Notes: generated by a model from the sequence alone, not told the origin. Counted from the first letter of the stretch, positions 41,046-50,531 are shown. The stretch is 64,000 nt of DNA from Agromyces salentinus (GCF_009749395.1 NZ_WBIR01000017.1:1-64000), one strand, 5' to 3'. Numbers and translations are program-made.

Positions 41046-41940
41046 CGAGCTCGCCGTCCTCGCCGTCGACGGTGAGGAGCCGAGCGACGCCGTCGCCGCG
41101 CACCTCGAGCGCTGCGCGCAGTGCCGCGGCGACTACGAGTCGTTCGCCGGCATCGTCGCGGCCGGGCGAGGCGGTGCGGCCCCGCGAGACGCGGTCGCCG
41201 GCTCGCCCCGACTCGGCGGCCCCCAGGGCAGCCCAGGAGCCGTCGGTGCTGTGGGCCTGGCTGCCGACGAGGACCTGCCCTCCCCCTCGGTGTGGCAGCG
41301 CATCCACGGAGAGCTCGGACTCGACCCCGCGCTCGCGGAGGATCCGATCACCGCACGCCTCGCCCCGGCGACGACGGCCCGAGAGGTCGACGGCCGGGTC
41401 GAGGCCACGCCCGAGGCATCCGCCGCCCCGCCGACCGGGACCCCGACCACGACCACGACAGCGTCCGACCCCGACGCGCCGGCAGTGCGTCCCGTGCGCA
41501 CCCTGCCCAGCAGGGCCCGCTGGTGGACACTGGCCGCGGCTGCCGCCGTGATCGGCATCGTCGCGGGCGTCACGGTCGGGCTGGCCGTGGCCCGCCCATC
41601 CGCGACGCAGGAGGTGCTGGCGCGCGCGACCCTCGACCCGTTCCCGGGCTGGGATGCGAGCGGCGACGCGATCGTCGAGCAGGACGACGAGGGACGACGC
41701 TCGATCGTGGTCGACCTCGACGTCGCACCGACGGCCGATGCGGTGCAGGAGGTCTGGCTCATCCGGTCCGACGCGTCGGGCCTGGTCAGCCTCGGCCTGC
41801 TCGACGGCGCCTCCGGGAGGTTCGCGCTGCCGGCCGACATCGACCTCGGCGAGTTCACGATCGTCGACGTCTCGGCGGAGCCGCTCGACGGGGTGCCGGC
41901 GCACTCGGGCGACTCCATCGTCAGGGGCGACCTGAACTGA
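41026..41940 (+). CDS. rskA: Anti-sigma factor RskA-like
   Basis: A 304-residue single-pass membrane anti-sigma factor. The cytosolic N-terminus carries a zinc-finger-like HLERCAQC motif within the sigma-binding helices; a Thr/Pro/Ala-rich linker leads to one TM helix (WTLAAAAAVIGIVAGVTVGL). The outer domain 'DPFPGWDASGDAIVEQDDEG' and 'APTADAVQEVWLIRSDASGL' matches the RskA C-terminal domain. It would hold SigK at the membrane until regulated proteolysis releases it. Overlaps sigK by 20 nt. Confidence 0.85.
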   Translation: MEHIEPDELAVLAVDGEEPSDAVAAHLERCAQCRGDYESFAGIVAAGRGGAAPRDAVAGSPRLGGPQGSPGAVGAVGLAADEDLPSPSVWQRIHGELGLDPALAEDPITARLAPATTAREVDGRVEATPEASAAPPTGTPTTTTTASDPDAPAVRPVRTLPSRARWWTLAAAAAVIGIVAGVTVGLAVARPSATQEVLARATLDPFPGWDASGDAIVEQDDEGRRSIVVDLDVAPTADAVQEVWLIRSDASGLVSLGLLDGASGRFALPADIDLGEFTIVDVSAEPLDGVPAHSGDSIVRGDLN

Positions 41941-42002
41941 GCACGGCCGTCCGGCCGAGCGGCGGCACGGGCCGCCCGGCGACGGGGGCCGCCCGCGGGC
42001 GC

Positions 42003-44105
42003 TCAGACGGCGAAGACCTCGAGCAGCACCCCGTTCTCGGGCGCCAGCAGCGGCATCGGCAGCCCCAACTCGGCGAGCGCCCGACCCGGCAGCGTGACCT
42101 CGCCGGCGCTCCACCATGGCGGCGGCGCATCCGCGATGGTCGCGACGGGTCCCCCGACGTCGACGCGGCGGACCAGGTAGCTGCGAGCCTCGTCGAGCCC
42201 CGGAAGGCGGGCCGGCGGGGGCACCGCTGCCTGCGGTGAGTCGAGCACGACGTAGGCGAACAGGGCGCCGGCGCGATCATGGGCGACGACGCCGTGCACG
42301 TCCACGGCGTCGTCCGACGGGTCGCTTCGCACGACCGTGCCCGAGTGCAGCAGGGCGCGCAGGCGCCGGTAGAGGGCGGTCCACTCGGCGACGGCCTCGA
42401 GCTCGTCGGGGGCGGCTTCGGCGAGGTTCCACTCGATGCCCGCCGACCCGAAGAGGGCCGTGAGCATGCGGAACGACAGCGACGCGGTGCGCTGGGTGGT
42501 GTGCGCCCTCGCCGCGCCGAGGTGGCTGCCGAGGTACTCGGGCGGCACGACGAGCGACGTGTAGCGCTGCACGCGCTGCCGCACGAGCGGGTCGTTCGAA
42601 TCGCTCGTCCAGACGCGGTCGACGTGCGGCAGGATCCCGAGGTCGACGCGGGCGCCGCCGGACGCGCAGGCCTCGATCTCGACGCCCGGGTGGGCGGACC
42701 GCACGGCGTCGACGAGCCGGAGGTACGCGAGGACCTGGCGGTGCGAGTCCGAGGCGAGCAGGTCGCGATTGTGGTCCCAGTTGAGGAAGGCGATCGGATG
42801 CGCGCTCAACAACGCATCCAACCGCTCGAGGACGTACGCGAAGGCCGCGGGGTTCGCCAGGTCGAGCGTGTTCTGCCAGCGCCAGGTCGGTGCCGACGCC
42901 GGCTGGATGACCCAGTCGGGGTGCTCGCGGGCGAGGTCGGAATCGCGGTTGACCATCTCGGGCTCGATCCAGAGCCCGAAGTCCATGCCCGATGCGGTCA
43001 CGCGCTCGATGAGCGGACCGAGACCGTGCGGCCACTTCTCGTCGTCGACGAACCAGTCGCCGAGCGCCCCGCGGTCGTCGAGGCGCCCGCGGAACCAGCC
43101 GTCGTCGAGCACGAACCGCTCGACCCCCGCGCGGGCGGCCGCGTCGACGAGGGGCTCGAGGGCCTCCAGGGACTGGTCGAAGTAGACCGCCTCCCAGGTG
43201 TTCAGCACGACGGGCCGCGGGCGATCGGTCAGGGGCGGACGGTCGGCCGGGCGCCACGATCGCACCCAGCGGTGCAGGCGATCGGATGCTCCGTCGAGGC
43301 CGTCGTCCGACCACGCGAGCACCAGCCACGGCGACGCGTGGTGCTCGCCGGGACCCAGTTCGAGCTCACCGGGCGCGAGCAGTTCGCCGCCGCCGATCGC
43401 CGAACTCCCGAGGGGGCTTCGCTCCAACCAGAGTGCGCGGTCGCCGCTCCACGCGACATGCGCCGCCCAGACCTCGCCGGCCCGGAACCCGAAGCCCGGC
43501 GTGCCGGCGACCAGCAGGAAGGCGTCGTCGTGCCCGCCGCGCCCGTGCCGGCTCTCCCGCGACCAGACGCCGTGACCCGGGGTGAACCGTTGCGGACGGC
43601 GCTCGCCCGCCCAGAGCCCCGAGAAGTCGAGTACCTCGCGGGCCCGGTCGGGCACGGGGACGACGGGAGCGGCGGATGCCACGCGCAACGCCGCCCCGCC
43701 CCGGTTCACGAGCCGGTGCCGCAGGCGGAGCACGCCCTCCGGCAGCAGCTCGAGCTCGACCGCGAGATCGACGGATGCCGCGGCATCCGTCAGCTCGATC
43801 GACAGCCGGCCGCCGTCACGATCCGCCGAGCGCAGCTCGAGGCCGAAGTCGATGGGCCGGTCCCCGGCCACCGAGACCCCCGGGCGACCGCTCCAGCCCT
43901 CGCGCAGCGACGGGACGAGCGACAGCCTGGGCGGCCGGTCGATCGAGCTCGGCGGCACGGCCGTGACGGCGGCATCCGCGATCTGCCCGAGGGAACGGGC
44001 GTCGAGGTCGCCGAGATCGCGACCCCAGTGCAGGATGGCGGGCACTCCCGCGCCGCGGGCGTCGACGAGGACGCTGACGCCCGCGGCACGGAGGTGATGG
44101 ATCAT
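42003..44105 (-). CDS. Alpha-galactosidase, GH36
   Basis: A 700-residue GH36 enzyme. Conserved blocks: 'VLNTWEAVYFDQSLEALEPL', 'FVLDDGWFRGRLDDRGALGD', 'GLWIEPEMVNRDSDLAREHP', the nucleophile Asp in FLNWDHNRDL (KWD-N-R-type motif), 'IEACASGGARVDLGILPHVD' and the acid/base Asp in RVWTSDSNDPLVRQRVQRY. It hydrolyses alpha-1,6-galactosides such as melibiose or raffinose; no signal peptide, so it acts in the cytosol after uptake. The last gene of the galactoside operon, starting 8 nt after the binding-protein gene. Confidence 0.9.
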   Translation of the reverse strand: MIHHLRAAGVSVLVDARGAGVPAILHWGRDLGDLDARSLGQIADAAVTAVPPSSIDRPPRLSLVPSLREGWSGRPGVSVAGDRPIDFGLELRSADRDGGRLSIELTDAAASVDLAVELELLPEGVLRLRHRLVNRGGAALRVASAAPVVPVPDRAREVLDFSGLWAGERRPQRFTPGHGVWSRESRHGRGGHDDAFLLVAGTPGFGFRAGEVWAAHVAWSGDRALWLERSPLGSSAIGGGELLAPGELELGPGEHHASPWLVLAWSDDGLDGASDRLHRWVRSWRPADRPPLTDRPRPVVLNTWEAVYFDQSLEALEPLVDAAARAGVERFVLDDGWFRGRLDDRGALGDWFVDDEKWPHGLGPLIERVTASGMDFGLWIEPEMVNRDSDLAREHPDWVIQPASAPTWRWQNTLDLANPAAFAYVLERLDALLSAHPIAFLNWDHNRDLLASDSHRQVLAYLRLVDAVRSAHPGVEIEACASGGARVDLGILPHVDRVWTSDSNDPLVRQRVQRYTSLVVPPEYLGSHLGAARAHTTQRTASLSFRMLTALFGSAGIEWNLAEAAPDELEAVAEWTALYRRLRALLHSGTVVRSDPSDDAVDVHGVVAHDRAGALFAYVVLDSPQAAVPPPARLPGLDEARSYLVRRVDVGGPVATIADAPPPWWSAGEVTLPGRALAELGLPMPLLAPENGVLLEVFAV

Positions 44106-44113
44106 GCCGGTGA

Positions 44114-45442
44114 TTATCCCGCGACCGGAATCGACTGCGCCTTCAGCGCGTCGACGGTCGTCTTCTGCGCGTTCTCGAGGGACTCGAAGAGCGTGCCCTG
44201 GCCGCTCGCGGCCGCCTTGAACCCGTCGGCGACGTCGGCGTAGGTCTGCGTCATCGTCGGTCCCCACACGAAGTCGGGGTTGACCTGGGTCGCGGCCTCC
44301 TTGAACACGTCGTAGATCTTCTGCCCGCCGTAGAACTCGACGCCCTCCTGCAGCGACGGCAGGTCCAGGCCGGCGACGGTGGCGGGATAGATGTTGGCCG
44401 AGGTGTTGAGCGCCGTGAGCGCCTCGTCGGAGGTGTTCAGCCAGAGTGCGAACTTCGTGGCCTCGTAGACGTGCTCGCTGCCCTTGAAGACCGCGACGGA
44501 CGAGCCGCCCCAGTTGCCGGCCTTCGCCTCGCCCGAGTTCCACTGCGGCGCGAGCGCGACCGACCACTTGCCCGCCGTGTCCGGCGCACCGGAGGCGATG
44601 GAGTTCGCGCCCCACACGGCGGAGTTCCACGACCAGACCTCGCCCGAGTTGTAGGCGTTGTTCCACTCGTCGGTCCAGGCCGGGTAGGTCGAGACGAGGT
44701 CCTCGTCGAGGAGCTCCTGCCAGTAGTCGGCCACCGTCTTGGAGGCCTCGCCCGTCAGGTCGACGGTCCACTCGTCACCGTCGTTCTGGAACCACTGCCC
44801 GTCGGCCTGCCAGACGAATCCGGCGAACTGGTTGATGTCGGTCTGGGAGAAGTTCGTGATGTACCCGCCGGCGGCGCGCACCTGCTTCGCGGCCTCCTTG
44901 TACTCGTCCCACGTGGTGGGCACGGCGATGCCGTTGGCCTCGAAGAGGTCGGAGCGGTAGAACAGGCCCATGGGGCCGGAGTCCTGCGGCACGCCGTAGA
45001 TCTCGTCGTCCGTGCCGAGCGTGACCTGACCCCAGGTCCACGGCACGAACTGCTCCTCGGCGGCGACGACGTCGGCGCACGCGGCGAGGTCCTCGAGGCC
45101 GTCCTGGACGCGGAAGTTCGGCAGCGCGTCGTACTCGATCTGGCCGAGGTCGGGCGCGTTGCCGGCCTTCAGCTGGTTGAAGAAGTTCTGGTACGTGCCC
45201 GAGTTGCCGTTCGGCCCGGTCTGCACCGCGACCTGGATGTCGGGGTTCTCCTCGTTCCACATCTGCACGGCATCCTCGATGCCGGGGATCCACGAGGTGA
45301 ACGTGAGGTCGACCTTGCCGTCGCTCGGCGTGCAGTCGCCGGCAGCGCTTGAGCCGCCGTCCCCGCTCGCCGTCGAGCATCCGGCCAGTGCGAGCGTGCC
45401 GACGAGCGCGAACGCTGCGAGGGCCTTCGTCGTGTGCTGCAT
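44114..45442 (-). CDS. ABC transporter sugar-binding lipoprotein
   Basis: A 442-residue family-1 extracellular solute-binding protein. Signal peptide with lipobox (ALAAFALVGTLALAGC). 'VDLTFTSWIPGIEDAVQMWN', 'YGVPQDSGPMGLFYRSDLFE' and 'GNWGGSSVAVFKGSEHVYEA' are typical of carbohydrate-binding proteins of the CUT1 class. It delivers the galactoside to the two permeases encoded upstream. No ATPase gene is in the operon, so a shared MsiK-type ATPase encoded elsewhere is expected. Confidence 0.9.
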   Translation of the reverse strand: MQHTTKALAAFALVGTLALAGCSTASGDGGSSAAGDCTPSDGKVDLTFTSWIPGIEDAVQMWNEENPDIQVAVQTGPNGNSGTYQNFFNQLKAGNAPDLGQIEYDALPNFRVQDGLEDLAACADVVAAEEQFVPWTWGQVTLGTDDEIYGVPQDSGPMGLFYRSDLFEANGIAVPTTWDEYKEAAKQVRAAGGYITNFSQTDINQFAGFVWQADGQWFQNDGDEWTVDLTGEASKTVADYWQELLDEDLVSTYPAWTDEWNNAYNSGEVWSWNSAVWGANSIASGAPDTAGKWSVALAPQWNSGEAKAGNWGGSSVAVFKGSEHVYEATKFALWLNTSDEALTALNTSANIYPATVAGLDLPSLQEGVEFYGGQKIYDVFKEAATQVNPDFVWGPTMTQTYADVADGFKAAASGQGTLFESLENAQKTTVDALKAQSIPVAG

Positions 45443-45496
45443 ACTGATCCTTCTCTTGGTGGGGATGCCGCCCGGCGAGTCCGGGCGACGTGGGTG

Positions 45497-46399
45497 TTAC
45501 TTGAGCGCGCCCGCTCCGAGCCCGTTGCGCCAGAAGCGCTGCAGGGCGAGGAAGGCGACGATGAGGGGGACGATCGAGAGCAACGCCCCGATGAGCACGT
45601 AGCTGCGGAGCTCGGGGATCTGGTTGAGCTGCGAGTTCCACGTGTAGAGGCCGAACGTCACCGGGAACAGCTCCTCGCTGCGCAGCATGATCAGCGGCAG
45701 GAAGAAGTTGTTCCAGATGGCCACGAATTGGAAGAGGAACACCGTCACGAGGGCGGGCGACATCAGGCGGATCGACACCGTGAAGAAGGTGCGCACCTCG
45801 CCGGCGCCGTCGATACGGCTCGCCTCGATGAGTTCGTCGGGCACGGATGCGGCGGCGAAGATGCGTGTCAGGTAGACGCCGAACGGGCTCACGATCGACG
45901 GCAGGAACACCGCCCAGAAGGTGTTCGTCAGTCCGACCGTGCTGAACAGCAGGAAGAGCGGAAGGGCGAGCGCAGTTGCGGGCACGAGGACGCCGCCGAG
46001 CACGACGTTGAAGATGACCTCCCGGCCCGGGAAGCGGTACTTCGCCAGCGCGTACCCGCACATGGCCGCGATGAGGGTGCCGATGAGGCCGCCCAGGCCC
46101 GCGTAGAGCACGCTGTTGCCGAGCCACTTCCAGTAGACGCCGCCGCGGTACTCGAAGAGGGCCGTGACGTTCTCGATGAAGTTGAAGTCGGCGAACCAGA
46201 GCCCGGGGGTCGTGAGCAACTGGCCGGGGCTCTTGGTCGAGGCCACGAGCAGCCACCAGATCGGCACCAGGAAGTACAGCGTGAACACGGCCATCACCAG
46301 CATGGCGGCGGTGCGCGACATCAGCTTCTCCCGAGGCCCCCGCGCACGGGGGGCGCCCTTCGACCCGACGACTCCGGGCATGGCGGTCGTTGCGGTCAT
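45497..46399 (-). CDS. Carbohydrate ABC transporter permease (MalG-like)
   Basis: A 300-residue CUT1 permease with six TM helices and the EAA loop 'ELIEASRIDGAGEVRTFFTV' for contact with the ATPase. Starts TMxxxVFTLYFLVPIWWLLVAS-like and ends 'LIVAFLALQRFWRNGLGAGA', typical of the MalG partner. Its ATG overlaps the stop of the first permease gene (ATGA). Confidence 0.9.
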   Translation of the reverse strand: MTATTAMPGVVGSKGAPRARGPREKLMSRTAAMLVMAVFTLYFLVPIWWLLVASTKSPGQLLTTPGLWFADFNFIENVTALFEYRGGVYWKWLGNSVLYAGLGGLIGTLIAAMCGYALAKYRFPGREVIFNVVLGGVLVPATALALPLFLLFSTVGLTNTFWAVFLPSIVSPFGVYLTRIFAAASVPDELIEASRIDGAGEVRTFFTVSIRLMSPALVTVFLFQFVAIWNNFFLPLIMLRSEELFPVTFGLYTWNSQLNQIPELRSYVLIGALLSIVPLIVAFLALQRFWRNGLGAGALK

Positions 46400-47331
46400 T
46401 CGGCGGCATCCTTGCGCTGGGTGATCTTCAGGAAGGTGAAGCTGAGGGCGAACGTCGCGAGCGCGAGCACGACCGAGAAGGCGGCCGCGAGGCTCGAGTT
46501 CGGCACCGACGCCGTGGCGTAGATGGTCATGTTCGGCGTGTAGGTGCTGATCACGGCCGACGAGAACGAGGCGAAGACCTGCGGCTCCGCGAGCAGCTGC
46601 AGCGTGCCGATGATGGAGAAGACCGCGGTCAGCAGGATCGCCGGGCGCACGAGCGGGATCTTGATCGACCAGGCGATACGCCACTGGCTCGCGCCATCGA
46701 GCCGCGCCGCCTCGTAGAGCTCGGTCGGGATGGAGAGCAGCGAGGAGTAGATGATCAGCATGTTGTAGCCGACGAAGACCCACGTGACGACGTTGGCGAT
46801 CGACCACAGCACGAGGTCCGCACCGAGGAAGTCCACGTTCTGCGTGAGGGCGGTGAACGGCGAGAGATTGGGGCTGAACATGAAGCCCCACATGATGGCG
46901 GCGATCACGCCCGGCACCGCGTAGGGCACGAAGAACGCGAGCCGGAAGAAGCGCTTGCCCTTCACGAGCGGCGAGTCGAGGAGCAGTGCGAACAGCAACG
47001 CGAGGCCGAGCATGACGGGCACCTGCACGATGCCGAAGGTCAGCACCCGGACGACTGATGCCCAGAACGGCCCGTTCTGGAACACGAGCGCGTACTGCGC
47101 GAATCCGCCGAAGACCTCGGTCGCCTCGCCGAACGTGCCCTCGCGCTCGACGACGAGCATCGACTGCCAGACCGCCTGCAGGATCGGGATCAGGTAGAAG
47201 AGCACGAACAGGATGCCGAACGGCACGATGAACACGGCGATCGCGCCTTTGTGGCGCACCGGGATCCGTCGGCGCCCCGCCGGTCGGTCTCCGGACGCGC
47301 GGGTGGCGATCTCGGCTGGTGCGGTGGTCAT
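46396..47331 (-). CDS. Carbohydrate ABC transporter permease (MalF-like)
   Basis: A 311-residue CUT1 permease with six TM helices; the EAA loop is 'ELYEAARLDGASQWRIAWSI'. 'FVPYAVPGVIAAIMWGFMFS' and 'YNMLIIYSSLLSIP' are characteristic. It overlaps GH42 upstream and the second permease downstream by 4 nt each (ATGA), so the three genes are translationally coupled. Confidence 0.9.
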   Translation of the reverse strand: MTTAPAEIATRASGDRPAGRRRIPVRHKGAIAVFIVPFGILFVLFYLIPILQAVWQSMLVVEREGTFGEATEVFGGFAQYALVFQNGPFWASVVRVLTFGIVQVPVMLGLALLFALLLDSPLVKGKRFFRLAFFVPYAVPGVIAAIMWGFMFSPNLSPFTALTQNVDFLGADLVLWSIANVVTWVFVGYNMLIIYSSLLSIPTELYEAARLDGASQWRIAWSIKIPLVRPAILLTAVFSIIGTLQLLAEPQVFASFSSAVISTYTPNMTIYATASVPNSSLAAAFSVVLALATFALSFTFLKITQRKDAAE

Positions 47332-49349
47332 GCCGCCTCCTCTCTGATGATGCGGATGCCGTAGGCGGGCACGGTGACCGCTCCGGCGACGGGCGACGAG
47401 GTCACGAGATCGAAGCCGACCGCGTCGACCGCGGCGGGCGCCGCCCCGTGGTTGATGGCGAAGAGGTAGCTGCGGTCGTCGCCCGAGCGCCGGACGACCT
47501 CGAGGTCGGGCCCCGCGCCGGCGGGCCGGCCGACGCCGGCCTCGTCGGCGATGCGAACGACGAGGTCGCGGTATGCGGCGGGGTCGGGCTGCGTGGCGAG
47601 GTACCAGGCGGCACCCGTCCCGTGCGCGTTCCGGGTCACGGCCGGGAGACCCGGGACCGGGCCGTCGACGAAGGCCTCCAGCGACTCGGCGGTCGTGAGC
47701 GCGAGGTGCTCCGACCACAGCCGGGCCGTCCCGCCCGACGCCAGGCGGGCGTCCGCACCGGGTCGCAGCGGGGCGAACTCCTCGACGCGGATGCCGAGCA
47801 GGTCGGTGAACGCCCCGGGATACCCGCCGAGGCGGACACGGTCGTTCTCGTCGACGATGCCGCTGTAGAAGGTCACGAGCGTCGTCCCGCCGTCGGCCAC
47901 GAAGGACGCGAGGTTCGCCGCGGCGGCGTTCGTCACGCTGTAGAGCGCGGGGACGACCACGAGCCGATACCCCGTGAGGTCGGCATCCGGGTGCACGACG
48001 TCGACCGTCGCACCCGCGCCCCGGAGGGCCGCGTACGCCGCGTGCACCTGGTCGAGGTACTCGACCGCGTGGCTCGGGCGGTTGTCGGCGTCGGTCGCCC
48101 ACCACGCGTCCCAGCTGAACAGCACGGCCGCGTCGGCCACGACGCGCGTCCCGGTCACCTCGCCGAGGCGTCCGACGAGCCCGCCGAAGTCGACGACCTC
48201 GCGCCAGACGTCGCTGTCGGTGCCGGCGTGCGGCAGCAGCGCGGAGTGGAACTTCTCGGACCCCTGAGCCGACGCACGCCATTGGAAGAAGCAGATGCCG
48301 TCGGCGCCGCGGGCGATGTGCTGCACGGCGTTGCGAGTCATCTCGCCCCTCGCCTTGGCGATGTTGTGGGGCTGCCAGTTCACGGCGCTCGTGGAGGTCT
48401 CCATGAGGATCCACGGCTCCCCCGCCGCGATGCCGCGGGTGAGGTCCGCCGCGAAGGCGAGCTCGGTGGTCGGATCGGCGAGCCGGTTGTCGAGGTAGTG
48501 GTCGTTCGCAACGACGTCCATCTCGGCCGCCCAGGAGAAGTAATCGAGATTGCGGATGTGCGCGGTGACCATGAAGTTCGTGGTGATGGGAGCCGCGCTG
48601 CGGGCGCGGATGACCTCGGCCTCGGCACGGTAGTAGTCGAGGAGCTCATCGGAGCTGAATCGGTGGAAGTCGAGCACCTGCCCGGGGTTGCGCGTCGAGA
48701 GGGTGCGCATCGGGGTCAGGATCTCGGCCCAGTCGTCGTAGCGCTGGCTCCAGAAGCTCGTGCCCCACGCACGGTTGAGCGCCTCGATGCTGCCGTAGCG
48801 CCGTTCGAGCCAGCGACGGAACGCCGCGGTGCTCTCGGCGCAGTGGCAGAGGGCGTTGTGGCAGCCGAGCTCGTTCGAGACGTGCCAGAGCTCGACGTTC
48901 CCGTGCGAGCCGTAGCGTTCGGCGACCTGCGCGACGAGGGCGAGCGCGTAGCGCCGGAAGACGGGCGATGACGGGCACCAGGCCTGTCGCCCGCCGGGGT
49001 ACCTGGTGGTGCCGTCGTCGGCGACCGGGAGGATCTCGGGATGCCGCGTGGTCAGCCACGGCGGCGGCGAGGCGGTGGCCGTGCCGAGGTTCACGCGGAT
49101 TCCGGCATCCGCCAGCAGTTCCATGATCGAGTCGAGCGCGGTGAAGTCGAACGAGCCCTTGCGCGGGTTGACCTGCGACCAGCCGAAGATGTTGATCGCG
49201 ACGAGGTCCACGCCCGCCTCGCGCATGAGCCGGACGTCCTCGGGCCAGACCGCGGCATCCCATTGCTCGGGGTTGTAGTCGCAGCCGAAGGCGATGCCGT
49301 CGTGGCGCCAGCGGCGTCGGTCGGGCCGCTCGGTGGTCGAGGGCTGCAT
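47328..49349 (-). CDS. Beta-galactosidase, GH42
   Basis: A 673-residue GH42 enzyme. 'FGCDYNPEQWDAAVWPEDVR' is the hallmark N-terminus; the acid/base Glu is in VELWHVSNELGCHNALCHC, where the cysteines suggest the GH42 zinc site, and the nucleophile Glu in PWILMETSTSAVNWQPHN. A trimerisation domain follows ('LRGAGATVDVVHPDADLTGY'). No signal peptide: cytosolic hydrolysis of imported galactosides. CGGAGAACAC precedes ATG 49349. First gene of the operon, directly downstream of two LacI-type operators. Confidence 0.9.
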   Translation of the reverse strand: MQPSTTERPDRRRWRHDGIAFGCDYNPEQWDAAVWPEDVRLMREAGVDLVAINIFGWSQVNPRKGSFDFTALDSIMELLADAGIRVNLGTATASPPPWLTTRHPEILPVADDGTTRYPGGRQAWCPSSPVFRRYALALVAQVAERYGSHGNVELWHVSNELGCHNALCHCAESTAAFRRWLERRYGSIEALNRAWGTSFWSQRYDDWAEILTPMRTLSTRNPGQVLDFHRFSSDELLDYYRAEAEVIRARSAAPITTNFMVTAHIRNLDYFSWAAEMDVVANDHYLDNRLADPTTELAFAADLTRGIAAGEPWILMETSTSAVNWQPHNIAKARGEMTRNAVQHIARGADGICFFQWRASAQGSEKFHSALLPHAGTDSDVWREVVDFGGLVGRLGEVTGTRVVADAAVLFSWDAWWATDADNRPSHAVEYLDQVHAAYAALRGAGATVDVVHPDADLTGYRLVVVPALYSVTNAAAANLASFVADGGTTLVTFYSGIVDENDRVRLGGYPGAFTDLLGIRVEEFAPLRPGADARLASGGTARLWSEHLALTTAESLEAFVDGPVPGLPAVTRNAHGTGAAWYLATQPDPAAYRDLVVRIADEAGVGRPAGAGPDLEVVRRSGDDRSYLFAINHGAAPAAVDAVGFDLVTSSPVAGAVTVPAYGIRIIREEAA

Positions 49350-49368
49350 GTGTTCTCCGGCTTCGTTC

Positions 49369-49391
49369 AGATTTCTGTGAACGTGCACAGA
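49369..49391. promoter_or_regulatory. LacI-type operator 1
   Basis: Core TCTGTGAACGTGCACAGA (49374-49391), an imperfect palindrome with CTGTG/CACAG arms, 20-42 nt upstream of the GH42 start. The 23-bp block 49369-49391 is repeated exactly at 49416-49438. Confidence 0.8.
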
Positions 49392-49415
49392 TCAGCCGGT
49401 TTCGTCTCCGCGCTG

Positions 49416-49438
49416 AGATTTCTGTGAACGTGCACAGA
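49416..49438. promoter_or_regulatory. LacI-type operator 2
   Basis: Exact second copy of the operator (core 49421-49438), 47 bp from the first. Both lie in the divergent intergenic region and could serve the GH42 operon and the lacI gene. Confidence 0.8.
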
Positions 49439-49500
49439 GTATCCAGACCGGCTTCGGAATGTCAACCCGTGGGCGCGCCCGCCGCCGGTACAGTGTTGCC

Positions 49501-50520
49501 ATGTCGACGCAATCACCACGCCGCAAGCGGGCGACCGTGCACGACGTCGCCATCGAGGCCGGCGTCTCCCGCGGCACGGTCAGCCGCGTCGTCAACGGCG
49601 AGCGCTACGTCTCCGACGAGGCCAGGGCGGCCATCGAGGCCGCGATCGTGAAGGTCGGCTACGTGCCGAACACCGCCGCCCGGAACCTCGTCATGCAGCG
49701 CACCCAGGCCGTCGCGTTCATCGTCCACGAGCCCGGTCCCCTCTTCGTCGAAGACCCCAACATCGGCGAGATCCTGCTCGGCGCCAACGCGACGCTCTCC
49801 GCTGCGGACTACCAGATGACGATCCTCGTCGTCGACTCCGAGCGAGACACCGAACGCGTCGCCCGGTTCCTCCGTGGTGGCTTCGTGGACGGGCTCATCA
49901 TGGTCTCCGCCCGCACCGACGACCCCATCACCCGCGTCATCGAGCAGCTCGAACTGCCCGCCGCATTCGTCGGGCACCCGCCCGGCCTCACCGCGGCGTG
50001 GGTCGGCATCGACAATCGCGGCTCCGCACGTGCCGTCACGGAACGCCTCGTGGCGACCGGACGGCGGCACATCGGCATGATCGCCGCCGCGCTGGACCGC
50101 GACTCGGGCGTCGACCGGCTCCAGGGCTTCACCGACGCACTCGGCGACCGGTTCCGGAGCGACCTCGTCGAGTCGGTCCCGCTGTACTCCTACTCCGCCG
50201 GCGTCGACGGCATGCGCGCCCTCCTCGCCCGCCGGCCCGAGATCGACGGCGTCTTCGCGGCATCCGACGCCGTCGCCGCCGGGGCCATCGAGGCGCTCCG
50301 CGAAGCCGGCCGGAGCATCCCCGACGACGTCGGCGTCGTCGGATTCGACGACAGTGCCTGGGCCAGGCGCACGCACCCCGGCCTCTCGACCGTGCGGCAG
50401 CCCGCCGCCGGACTCGGGCGGGCCGCGGCCGAGAGCGTGCTCGCCCAGCTCGGCGGCGAGCAGCCCCTCGTCGACGGCATCATGGTCGAGACCGCGATCG
50501 TCTGGCGCGAGTCGGCGTAG
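49501..50520 (+). CDS. LacI-family transcriptional regulator
   Basis: A 339-residue repressor: HTH and hinge 'VHDVAIEAGVSRGTVSRVVN' ... 'VGYVPNTAARNLVMQRTQAV', then a periplasmic-binding-protein-like sugar domain ('EPGPLFVEDPNIGEILLGAN', 'GVVGFDDSAWARRTHPGLST'). Divergent from the galactoside operon, so it probably represses it at the two operators until a galactoside binds. TACAGT (49489-49494) lies exactly 6 nt before the ATG, so the mRNA is probably leaderless. Confidence 0.9.
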   Translation: MSTQSPRRKRATVHDVAIEAGVSRGTVSRVVNGERYVSDEARAAIEAAIVKVGYVPNTAARNLVMQRTQAVAFIVHEPGPLFVEDPNIGEILLGANATLSAADYQMTILVVDSERDTERVARFLRGGFVDGLIMVSARTDDPITRVIEQLELPAAFVGHPPGLTAAWVGIDNRGSARAVTERLVATGRRHIGMIAAALDRDSGVDRLQGFTDALGDRFRSDLVESVPLYSYSAGVDGMRALLARRPEIDGVFAASDAVAAGAIEALREAGRSIPDDVGVVGFDDSAWARRTHPGLSTVRQPAAGLGRAAAESVLAQLGGEQPLVDGIMVETAIVWRESA

Positions 50521-50531
50521 GGGCCCGCCGT

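Noticed and set aside
43772..43793. Terminator-like palindrome GACGGATGCCG/CGGCATCCGTC
   Set aside because: It lies in the middle of the GH36 coding sequence and is translated (DAAASV-like segment), so it is not a terminator.
45434..46522. Plus-strand frame opposite the ABC permease genes
   Set aside because: Its sequence is the antisense of two clear permeases; charged low-complexity product without family.
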